From the NCBI GenBank assembly GCA_937890845.1, contig CALADR010000174.1, forward strand, positions 1 to 5,983: a stretch of 5,983 nucleotides of DNA, in the 5' to 3' direction. Made by a program: the position numbers and the translations under genes. Shown here piece by piece: positions 1 to 5,983 of this stretch. Numbering within the stretch: position 1 is the first letter of the stretch; every line of letters begins with the position of its first letter. Source of the stretch: an uncultured Bacteroidales bacterium. GTDB lineage: Bacteria; Bacteroidota; Bacteroidia; Bacteroidales; UBA932. The notes under the pieces were generated by a model that did not search any database, had not been told where the DNA came from, and saw only the letters and a program-made list of their open reading frames with translations.

Positions 1-732
1 GACGAGACATATATAGCCACTTATCTGTCACCTGTAAATAAAGGCCGTACAGAAAAGCAGGGAGTCGAATACAGTATTGACCTGGGAACGTGGAAAGCAT
101 TGAGGACATCTCTTGTCCTTGACGGGGCGTGGTTTCATATAAGGCGTTACAATACGGAAAACTATTATTCGAAAGTCAATGAAACATACGGGTTTATCAA
201 GTATATGCCATCCGGAAACGGTTCAATAGAAACGAGGTTCAATACCAACTTCAGGTTTATTACCCACATACCTTCATTGAAACTCGTGTTTTCCACTACA
301 GTACAGGCAGTCTGGTATGAGAGCTATCAGGAAATATGGAAAGACAAAGACGGCGCTGACAGATTCTTTCTGGGCGAAGATGGAAAATTTCTGAATGTAG
401 TGCCTCTTGGTTTTAAAGACAAGTCAGGACAATATCACAGTTGGAAACCGGAATATACAGGCAGGCCTGAGTATTCCGAAATGGTGACAAAGAGACTGTT
501 GCCAAGCTATGACAAGGAAGTCTTCAAGCCCTGGGTGATGGTAAATTTCAGACTGACCAAAGAAATAGGCAATGTGCTGGAGGTGTCATTTACTGCCAAT
601 AAGTTTACTAATTCGTCACGCTGGCACAAGTATGCAACCAAGGCCGGATACAGGCAGATATATCCTGACATGTACTTCGGAGCGGAACTTAAAATCAATA
701 TAGGAAAATTCATGAGCATTAAGAATCGGTAG
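1..732 (+). CDS. TonB-dependent outer-membrane receptor, C-terminal beta-barrel part (5' truncated)
   Basis: The reading frame is open from base 1 to the TAG at 730-732, giving 243 residues of the C-terminal end; the N-terminal plug and most of the barrel lie upstream of the window. A TTG at 100 is internal, because the frame runs through it without a break. What is seen is alternating aromatic and polar beta-strand sequence (SLVLDGAWFHIRRYNT, RFITHIPSLKLVFSTTVQAVWY, MVNFRLTKEIGNVLEVSFTANKF) and a last strand MYFGAELKINIGKF, all typical of the barrel of Bacteroidota TonB-dependent receptors. The usual terminal aromatic residue is followed here by six more residues (MSIKNR). Such receptors import bulky or scarce nutrients with energy from TonB-ExbBD. 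The substrate cannot be read from this part. The lipoprotein gene directly downstream fits a receptor/lipoprotein pair. Other outer-membrane barrels are possible but less likely. Confidence 0.85.
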   Translation, partial: DETYIATYLSPVNKGRTEKQGVEYSIDLGTWKALRTSLVLDGAWFHIRRYNTENYYSKVNETYGFIKYMPSGNGSIETRFNTNFRFITHIPSLKLVFSTTVQAVWYESYQEIWKDKDGADRFFLGEDGKFLNVVPLGFKDKSGQYHSWKPEYTGRPEYSEMVTKRLLPSYDKEVFKPWVMVNFRLTKEIGNVLEVSFTANKFTNSSRWHKYATKAGYRQIYPDMYFGAELKINIGKFMSIKNR

Positions 733-753
733 AAAATTATTAATCAAAATATT
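733..753 (+). promoter_or_regulatory. A/T-rich intergenic leader before the lipoprotein gene, no Shine-Dalgarno
   Basis: These 21 bases contain only one C and no G, and no purine-rich anti-16S match. A/T-rich, unstructured leaders in place of a Shine-Dalgarno sequence are usual in Bacteroidota, which supports the ATG at 754. I see no Bacteroidota-type promoter (TTTG at -33 with TAnnTTTG at -7) here, so the gene is probably co-transcribed with the receptor. Confidence 0.5.
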
Positions 754-1953
754 ATGAAGAAGTTACAGTTTTTATTGAAAAATGCGTGTGCCGTTATGCT
801 GTTTTCTGCAATAGCGGCGGGTTGTGAACAGAAAACTCCTGAAACTCCGGGAGGTACAGATAACGGAGCGGTAAAGAAGCATGTCCTTACGGTCAGTCTT
901 ATAGCACCGGAAGGTTATGATAAATTACCGGAAATGACATTGACAGTCTCAAATGCAGAGAAGGAACTTGAATATACTGAACAGCTTAAAGGTGTTGATA
1001 CAAAGGATTTTGAAGTGCCTTCAGGGCAATATAGCATTGTCGCCAAAGGAAAGTATTCTACGACAATCTCTTTTGTAGGGTCTGGAAAGTCCGACGTCTA
1101 TGACAATACCAAGGCGACAATACAGCTCTCTGAAGTAAACAAGTCTCCTGTAGTGTTTAAGGAAATATATACGACATCATTCAATTACAAGTTGAATGAC
1201 ACTTATATGGAAATATATAACAATTCTGATGAGACATTCTATCTGGACCAGCTTGTTATCTGTTCTATGATACCACAGCTGAAACCTAATCCATGGGTTG
1301 ACTCCAATGGCAGTCTTATGGACAAGTATCCGCTTCACGGACCAGTAGTGGCTTTCCCCGGTTCAGGAAAGGAGTATCCTCTGGAGCCAGGTCACAGCGT
1401 GGTGATAGCCAACGATGCTACAGACTGGGCTGTCCCGGAAAATAATCCTACTGTAAACCTTACCAAGGCAGACTGGGAAGTTTATGTGCCTAACCTTTCG
1501 GCAATGGCTGACACTGACTATGATGCTCCGAATCTGGAGATAATCTATAATCTTAACAATCAGAGACGTCTTGGAGCAGGGTTTTTCGGAGGCGCTGTAA
1601 TGCTGGCAAAACTCCCTGACGGAATGACTCCTTCACAGTTTGCCGCTGACCAGGACAATTATATGACGACTCCGAATACAGAAGAAACAAGCAGATATCT
1701 GATGATGCCAAGTGAATATCTTCTCGATGCAGTAGAAATGGCAGATGCTTCGGCAACAGAGTACTTCAAACTTTTCCTTTCAAAGGATGATGCCACTGAA
1801 GCCAAAGTTACAGGGTGGTCAGGAAAGAGCATACGCAGAAAAGTGGCAGAAATAAAAGACGGCATGGTTTACTACAAGGATACCAACAATTCTGCCGATG
1901 ATTTTCTCATTGACCAGCCTCTGACTCCGGGAGTTCATCCTTCAGAAGAGTAG
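754..1953 (+). CDS. DUF4876-type surface or periplasmic lipoprotein
   Basis: The product has 399 residues. Residues 1-24 form a lipoprotein signal peptide: basic start MKK, hydrophobic core, and lipobox AAGC with the lipid-bearing Cys24. A Pro/Thr/Gly-rich linker follows (about 25-40). Residues about 42-128 look like a small Ig-like or carboxypeptidase-regulatory-like beta-sandwich (HVLTVSLIAPEGYDKLPEM, then DFEVPSGQYSIVAKGKYS). From about 130 on, FKEIYTTSF, YMEIYNNSDETFYLDQLVI and YPLEPGHSVVIAND resemble the core of a lamin-tail-like beta-sandwich, the layout I associate with DUF4876. The gene starts 21 bases after the receptor stop and is followed 29 bases later by the barrel gene. From the context it probably is the substrate-binding or partner lipoprotein of the receptor, but the ligand is unknown. 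The family call is from memory of the pattern, not a search. Confidence 0.8.
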   Translation: MKKLQFLLKNACAVMLFSAIAAGCEQKTPETPGGTDNGAVKKHVLTVSLIAPEGYDKLPEMTLTVSNAEKELEYTEQLKGVDTKDFEVPSGQYSIVAKGKYSTTISFVGSGKSDVYDNTKATIQLSEVNKSPVVFKEIYTTSFNYKLNDTYMEIYNNSDETFYLDQLVICSMIPQLKPNPWVDSNGSLMDKYPLHGPVVAFPGSGKEYPLEPGHSVVIANDATDWAVPENNPTVNLTKADWEVYVPNLSAMADTDYDAPNLEIIYNLNNQRRLGAGFFGGAVMLAKLPDGMTPSQFAADQDNYMTTPNTEETSRYLMMPSEYLLDAVEMADASATEYFKLFLSKDDATEAKVTGWSGKSIRRKVAEIKDGMVYYKDTNNSADDFLIDQPLTPGVHPSEE

Positions 1954-1982
1954 TTGCTGATACAGCTTCTAAAAACCGTTTA
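1954..1982 (+). promoter_or_regulatory. Short intergenic leader before the barrel gene; two possible ATG starts
   Basis: The 29 bases hold no Shine-Dalgarno sequence, no convincing promoter and no hairpin, which supports read-through from the lipoprotein gene. Two in-frame ATGs follow at 1983 and 1989. Both leave the signal peptide intact, so the sequence does not decide between them. Confidence 0.4.
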
Positions 1983-3473
1983 ATGTCAATGAATAATTTT
2001 AGAGTAATCTTGAGCCTCGCATTGTTGGTAGTCATAGGGGCTTCAAGTTCTGCCCGGAAGATGCCGCAGCTTCCCCTGTATAGGGAGGCTGAGGCTTCTT
2101 CTAATATCCGTTCAGGAAACTATAGCCCGGTGTCGTTGTGGTATAGTTTTCCGGATGAGTTGTTTGAAGCCTCTGTCAAAGGTAATTTCGTAAGGGGAGA
2201 CTTTCATAATGTAGACGAATCTTCAAGGACCGACTGTCTTGGGGTTTCCGTTTCAGGCCAGAAACGTTTCAAGTCTGTAATATGTTCAGGAGGAATATCT
2301 TATGACAACAGGAAAGAATTTTCCCGAAGGTGGAACTCTACGTGCATGATTTCAGATGACAACCCTTTTGTGCTTGCTGACTCAGTTTCTTCTGATTTTT
2401 CATCTGACAGGTTCCATGTAGGAGGAAGGGTGGCAGTCAGACCTTTAGAATGGATGCTTGTAGGGCTGGGAGCCGATTATACTACTGAAAGCTATGCAAA
2501 TCAGACTGATCCGCGTCCGCATAACAGGTCTATGAGATTCGTCGTTACTCCAGGTATTGATTTTCTGATAAGCAGAAGTGTGTCGGCTGGAATTTTTGCT
2601 GGTGCTGATATCCTGAGTGAGTCAGTCTCGCATACAGTAGTCGATACAAGGGAAAACTATACTTATTTCAGGTTTAACGGAATAGGAGATTATAGCCCGA
2701 TAACCACGATAATGTCAATGACTTATCCTCGTGACTATAAAGGCGTGGAATATAAGGGCGGAGTACATTTCGTCTGGGACAGTCATTCATCATTTTCAAA
2801 CAGTCTTCAGGTTATTTACGGAAATAATTCTGAAAAGGCACGGGACGGAGGTGTTGCATTCACTTTTCTGGGAATAGACTTTCTTTATAAGGAGGGGAAA
2901 GGAATATGGTATGAGCAGACACCATTTCTGGACTCGGATAAAAACAATCAGCTTTCATTCAAAATACAGGAATCCTCTTTGAAAAATAAGGAGAATGCTT
3001 GTGATTTGTCTCTTTCATACCGCCTTGACCGTCTGGCAGGTGATACTCCTGACTTTTCATTCACGGCGTTCGGAACATTGCGGCATTCATCTACTCTCCA
3101 CTATGAGCTGGACGGATATTATAGAGAATATACACTTGCCGGATTCGGCATTTCTGCTTCAAGGCATTTCCATTTCGGGAAAAATATGATTTCTGCCTGT
3201 CTTGATGCTGGGTACGCCATGCCTTTGTCATCATCGCAGTCAGTCAAGGAAAAACTGGCTGTAATTTATACCAATCCTCAGTTTGAATATATGACTGCAA
3301 GACAGTGCAGCGGCGGAGTTTCATTATCATACTGGAGGGATATCAAAGGTTTGTGGTTAGGCTTTTTCGCAGAATATGACTTCGGAAAATATATTGGGGA
3401 CAATAGGTATTCGTCTGTTCTGGCGGGATCATGCAGGCACGACTGTATGTTCGGTGTAAGGATATTATTGTAA
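1983..3473 (+). CDS. DUF6850-type outer-membrane beta-barrel protein
   Basis: The product has 496 residues, or 494 if the ATG at 1989 is used. A signal peptide spans about residues 1-24 (hydrophobic ILSLALLVVIGA, cleavage likely after SSA24). The mature protein is almost entirely alternating beta-strand with polar loops (for example DRFHVGGRVAVRPLEWMLVG, SVSAGIFAGADIL, GLWLGFFAEYDFG) and ends in a strand, MFGVRILL, as outer-membrane barrels do. Residues 171-181 (YANQTDPRPHN) match the Y-x-x-Q/R-x-DPRP-x-N pattern I recall from the DUF6850 family, often found beside DUF4876 and TonB receptors. Unusually for an outer-membrane barrel it carries eight cysteines, two of them close together near the C terminus (GSCRHDC). 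Its function is not established. By position it may be an accessory pore or surface partner of the receptor/lipoprotein pair. Barrel nature is well supported; the family name is less certain. Confidence 0.78.
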   Translation: MSMNNFRVILSLALLVVIGASSSARKMPQLPLYREAEASSNIRSGNYSPVSLWYSFPDELFEASVKGNFVRGDFHNVDESSRTDCLGVSVSGQKRFKSVICSGGISYDNRKEFSRRWNSTCMISDDNPFVLADSVSSDFSSDRFHVGGRVAVRPLEWMLVGLGADYTTESYANQTDPRPHNRSMRFVVTPGIDFLISRSVSAGIFAGADILSESVSHTVVDTRENYTYFRFNGIGDYSPITTIMSMTYPRDYKGVEYKGGVHFVWDSHSSFSNSLQVIYGNNSEKARDGGVAFTFLGIDFLYKEGKGIWYEQTPFLDSDKNNQLSFKIQESSLKNKENACDLSLSYRLDRLAGDTPDFSFTAFGTLRHSSTLHYELDGYYREYTLAGFGISASRHFHFGKNMISACLDAGYAMPLSSSQSVKEKLAVIYTNPQFEYMTARQCSGGVSLSYWRDIKGLWLGFFAEYDFGKYIGDNRYSSVLAGSCRHDCMFGVRILL

Positions 3474-3483
3474 AACTTTAATT
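3474..3483 (+). promoter_or_regulatory. Ten-base A/T-rich spacer before the C25-like peptidase gene
   Basis: The spacer aactttaatt separates the barrel stop from the ATG at 3484. It is far too short for a promoter or terminator, so the peptidase gene must be co-transcribed with the barrel gene or start from within it. Confidence 0.45.
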
Positions 3484-5667
3484 ATGTTGAGGAATATTTT
3501 CAGAAAACTGATTTTTCTGACTTTGGCTGCCTTGGCGTCTTTAGAGATGTCGGCAGCATTTTACAGAACTGCATTTGCCATAGTAATTGATGCCAAAAGC
3601 TATGAAATGGCAAGGGAGCAAGTTGAGGCCTATGCTTCAGAAGTGGCTAAAACAGGCTTGCAGGTAAAATTTGTAGTTGATTATAGCGGGAACCCTGATT
3701 CTCTGAGGACAGAGCTGAAAAGACTTTACAATGACAGGAAATGTCCTGTAGAGGGAGCTGTCCTTATAGGAGATATACCTGTGGTTATGGTAAGGGATGC
3801 CCAGCATCTGACAAGTGCGTTCAAGATGGACCAGAATGTCTATGACAGATGGGAGTCATCAGTACCGTCAGACAGGTTCTATGATGATTTTGACCTTGAG
3901 TTCAGTCTGCTTGGGAAGGATCAGGACAGAAAGGGTATTTTTTATTACAGCCTTACAGCTGGTTCGGAGCAGAAAACCAGGCCTGATATATATTCGGGAA
4001 GGATACGTCCTTCTGACAGCGGCGGAGTGTCCAGATATGATAAACTTAAGTCATATCTGGAAAAGGCGGTAAACGCAAAACGTCATCCTGAACCTGTGGA
4101 TCAGATACTTTTTTTCAGCGGCAACGGCTTCATATCAGAATCAATGGTAGCGCGCATTGACGAGAAGCAGGCTCTTCTTGAGCATTTTCCGTGGTTAAGG
4201 AAGCAGTCCGGAGGAATCAGCTATATAGACCATAAAAGGGAGGAGCATATCAAGGGCAGGCTTATGAACGAGATGCAGCGGAAGGATCTTGACTATGCCG
4301 TCCTGCATCATCACGGAGACTGGAATACACAGTATCTCAACAACCTTCCGCTGACAGGAGACACAGGAAAACAGGTGGGGCAGATAAAGCTTTATCTGAG
4401 AGAATCACTGCGCCATGCAGGTGAGCACAACATTCCTGCAGATTCTGCCAGGGCAAGGATAGAGAGAAGATATGGTGAATTTCCTGACAGCTGGTATAGC
4501 GGAATAGATGATAAAGAGTTGAGAGTCAGGGATTCTGTTTATCTGTCGGACCTTGATCTTTATCTTTCTGACTTTAAGGAATACAGGCCTGAGTGCAGGG
4601 TAGTGTCACTTGATGCATGTTTCAACGGCTCATTTCACAGGGACAGCAGCATAGCGTCTTCATATATTTTCAGTGAAGGCGGTACGATAGCTGTCATTGC
4701 CAATTCGGTGAATGTACTGCAGGACAAATGGGTGGACCGCTATACCGGTCTTCTGGGACTTGGTATGAATATCGGAAATATCTCAAAGTATGCCCCATAT
4801 CTGGAACAGCATATCATCGGAGATCCTACATTTGCCTTTGTATCAGCAGACAGGAAAGTGAATGTGAACCGTCTTTTGAGGGATGACAGGCTGTCAGAGT
4901 GGAAGAGACTTTCCCGTGACGGAACCTATCCTGCCTTGCAGGCATTTGCCATAGAGCAGCTTTTCAGGAAGGGTGCTCTCACTTCTGATGAACTTCTGGA
5001 TATGTTTGCAACCAGCGGGACAGGTCAGGTGCGTATGCAGGCTCTTTTAAATCTTATGGAATTGAGAGATGACAATTTTATAAAAGCGGTAAGCATGGGG
5101 CTGTCTGACAGCTATGAGATGGTAGAGAGATTTTCTGCAAATATTCTGGCAAAGAGCGGTGATGAAAGACTGATTCCGGCGATGATTTCTGCAGCTGTCA
5201 GGAACAACACTTCCGAGAGGGTGGAGTTTGCCCTCAAGCAGGCAATGCCTGTTTTTCCAAAGGAAAAAATGATTGAAGAGCTGGAGAAGCAGTTCTCTGC
5301 GACCAATTATATGAATCCTGACAGAGTGAAGGATGCAGTATCTCATTCTATATGTGTCAATGCAGGAAAATGGTGTCCTTATATGTCCGATGTGACTGAC
5401 CATGACAGAGAAGATAAGTCCAGACTTCAGGATATAAGGATGATGCGCAACTACCATATACATTATATGGTATCGGAACTTCTTGAATATATGAAGACTT
5501 GCGGGAACCCTGCAGTGCAGCAGGCAATGCTTGAGGCATTCGGCTGGTTCACACTTTCAGTCCAGCGTCCTGCTATCATTGGCGCTGTCAAGGAGATGTA
5601 TGAAAATGAATCTCTCTCGGACGATGTCAGGAATGAGGCTTTGAAAACATATAACAGACTGAAATGA
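3484..5667 (+). CDS. Exported gingipain-like (peptidase C25-like) cysteine peptidase with HEAT-like C-terminal domain
   Basis: The product has 727 residues. A Sec signal peptide covers about 1-25 (LRNIFRKLIFLTLAALASL, cleavage near SAA25); there is no lipobox cysteine. Residues about 28-450 read as a caspase-like C25 domain in the gingipain order: AVLIGDIP (92-99), SDRFYDD (129-135), IYSGRI (169-174), a His motif HHHGD with likely catalytic His277, DACFNG with likely nucleophile Cys379, GTIAVIANSVN (400-410) and IIGDPTF (444-450). Gingipain R has matching VGD, SDQVY, GHGS, DVACVNG, GTVAIIASTIN and GDPSL segments. About 100 residues separate His and Cys, against 33 in gingipain R, so an insert of some 70 residues sits between them. 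Residues about 480-610 are repeated amphipathic helices of HEAT type, and 640-727 are further helices. I see no type IX secretion C-terminal domain, so the periplasm is the likely site. Cleavage specificity is unknown. Its stop overlaps the next gene's start. Confidence 0.82.
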   Translation: MLRNIFRKLIFLTLAALASLEMSAAFYRTAFAIVIDAKSYEMAREQVEAYASEVAKTGLQVKFVVDYSGNPDSLRTELKRLYNDRKCPVEGAVLIGDIPVVMVRDAQHLTSAFKMDQNVYDRWESSVPSDRFYDDFDLEFSLLGKDQDRKGIFYYSLTAGSEQKTRPDIYSGRIRPSDSGGVSRYDKLKSYLEKAVNAKRHPEPVDQILFFSGNGFISESMVARIDEKQALLEHFPWLRKQSGGISYIDHKREEHIKGRLMNEMQRKDLDYAVLHHHGDWNTQYLNNLPLTGDTGKQVGQIKLYLRESLRHAGEHNIPADSARARIERRYGEFPDSWYSGIDDKELRVRDSVYLSDLDLYLSDFKEYRPECRVVSLDACFNGSFHRDSSIASSYIFSEGGTIAVIANSVNVLQDKWVDRYTGLLGLGMNIGNISKYAPYLEQHIIGDPTFAFVSADRKVNVNRLLRDDRLSEWKRLSRDGTYPALQAFAIEQLFRKGALTSDELLDMFATSGTGQVRMQALLNLMELRDDNFIKAVSMGLSDSYEMVERFSANILAKSGDERLIPAMISAAVRNNTSERVEFALKQAMPVFPKEKMIEELEKQFSATNYMNPDRVKDAVSHSICVNAGKWCPYMSDVTDHDREDKSRLQDIRMMRNYHIHYMVSELLEYMKTCGNPAVQQAMLEAFGWFTLSVQRPAIIGAVKEMYENESLSDDVRNEALKTYNRLK
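5664..5667 (+). other. Stop/start overlap linking the two peptidase genes (ATGA)
   Basis: The run ATGATGA contains the TGA stop of the upstream peptidase (5665-5667) and two in-frame ATGs for the next gene, at 5664 (4-base overlap) and 5667 (1-base overlap). Either start implies translational coupling. No Shine-Dalgarno sequence is visible upstream, consistent with re-initiation by the terminating ribosome. Confidence 0.7.
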
Positions 5668-5983
5668 TGAGAAAAACAGCATTTGTTATCCTGCCCTGCA
5701 GTTTAAGTTTCTCTGCGACGGCTCAGTCCGTGAAACTGTATGACTCTCCTAAACTTACTCCGGAAGTACAGTCGATCCGCAGACAGACAGTCTGGAAGCC
5801 GTCAACATCTGCAGTCTCTTTGCCTGCCAGTGTAGATAATTCTGTATTGAAGTTTTTTCCGGAAGTATTTGAACAGGAGGGAGGGTCCTGCGCACAGGCC
5901 GCCGGAATGAGGTATCTTTTCTCATACGAGATGAACAGGATTCTTGACAGGGATGCCGGGGCGTCTGACGAAAATGTCTACAG
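5664..5983 (+). CDS. Exported papain-like (C1 family-like) cysteine peptidase, N-terminal part (3' truncated)
   Basis: 106 codons are present and the frame is still open at the window end. A signal peptide covers about residues 1-20 (MMRKTAFVILPCSLSFSATA, cleavage likely after ATA20, leaving Gln21). A short pro-like segment of about 50 residues precedes FEQEGGSCAQAAGMRYLFSY, where Gln71 and Cys76 fit the oxyanion-hole Gln and nucleophilic Cys at the start of the papain-fold catalytic domain. Papain has Q-x5-C followed by Trp; here the spacing is Q-x4-C and the next residue is Ala, so it is a divergent member. The His and Asn of the catalytic site would lie downstream. Overlap with the C25-like gene suggests the two peptidases are made together. 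A transglutaminase-like or inactive papain-fold protein remains possible. The start may be the ATG at 5664 or at 5667. Confidence 0.7.
   Translation, partial: MMRKTAFVILPCSLSFSATAQSVKLYDSPKLTPEVQSIRRQTVWKPSTSAVSLPASVDNSVLKFFPEVFEQEGGSCAQAAGMRYLFSYEMNRILDRDAGASDENVY

Noticed and set aside
100..102. TTG as a possible start of a 210-residue protein
   Set aside because: The same frame is open back to base 1 and reads as continuous barrel sequence, so the TTG is an internal leucine codon of a truncated receptor gene.
733..753. A possible promoter or terminator in the A/T-rich gap after the receptor gene
   Set aside because: No TTTG/TAnnTTTG pair and no stable inverted repeat with a T run is present in these 21 bases.
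1553..1865. Two minus-strand open frames of about 67 codons inside the lipoprotein gene
   Set aside because: They overlap each other and the lipoprotein coding sequence, and show no domain or signal peptide. They are chance frames.
3815..4072. An 85-codon + strand frame shifted against the C25-like peptidase
   Set aside because: The main frame here encodes conserved C25 motifs (SDRFYDD, IYSGRI), so the shifted frame is a shadow.
5047..5463. A 138-codon minus-strand open frame inside the C25-like peptidase gene
   Set aside because: It lies wholly within a well-supported + strand gene. Its sequence looks like random back-translation (His/Ile/Leu/Arg-rich, no recognisable domain) and it has no start context.
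3484..5667. Recurrent short words such as ctgacag and gacagg in the peptidase gene
   Set aside because: They sit in frame at varied spacing and reflect common Asp-Arg, Asp-Ser and Ser-Asp codon pairs with AGG arginine codons, not an ordered repeat array.
5694..5702. A cysteine at residue 12 of the papain-like protein as a lipobox
   Set aside because: The preceding residues (I-L-P) do not fit a lipobox, which needs a small residue just before the Cys. A standard cleavage site (ATA then Gln) follows at residues 18-21.

Overview
The window looks like a piece of a Bacteroidota (probably gut Bacteroidales) chromosome. The clues are a TonB-dependent receptor end followed by a lipoprotein, A/T-rich gene starts with no Shine-Dalgarno sequence, and protein families (DUF4876-like, DUF6850-like, gingipain-like C25) that are typical of this phylum. 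Genus cannot be fixed from the sequence alone.

All five genes lie on the + strand and are tightly packed. In order they are: the C-terminal 243 codons of a TonB-dependent outer-membrane receptor (1-732, cut by the window start); a 399-residue lipoprotein of the DUF4876 type (754-1953); a 496-residue outer-membrane beta-barrel of the DUF6850 type (1983-3473); a 727-residue exported protein with a gingipain-like cysteine-peptidase domain and a helical HEAT-like C-terminal half (3484-5667); and the first 106 codons of a papain-like cysteine peptidase (5664-5983, cut by the window end). The gaps are 21, 29 and 10 bases, and the last two genes overlap by 1 or 4 bases. I see no promoter or terminator between the genes, so they are most simply read as one operon whose promoter lies upstream and whose end lies downstream of the window. 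There is no gene-free stretch over 300 bases, and no RNA gene, mobile element or CRISPR array.

How they may work together (inference): the TonB receptor and the lipoprotein would form an outer-membrane capture and import unit, with the second barrel as an accessory or partner. The two unrelated exported cysteine peptidases (clan CD caspase-like fold and clan CA papain-like fold) would cut a protein or peptide substrate, either before or after import. Neither shows a lipobox, and the complete one shows no recognisable type IX secretion tail, which favours a periplasmic location. The natural reading is a proteolysis-coupled uptake system for peptides, or for a cofactor or metal released from a protein. 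The substrate cannot be told from the sequence.
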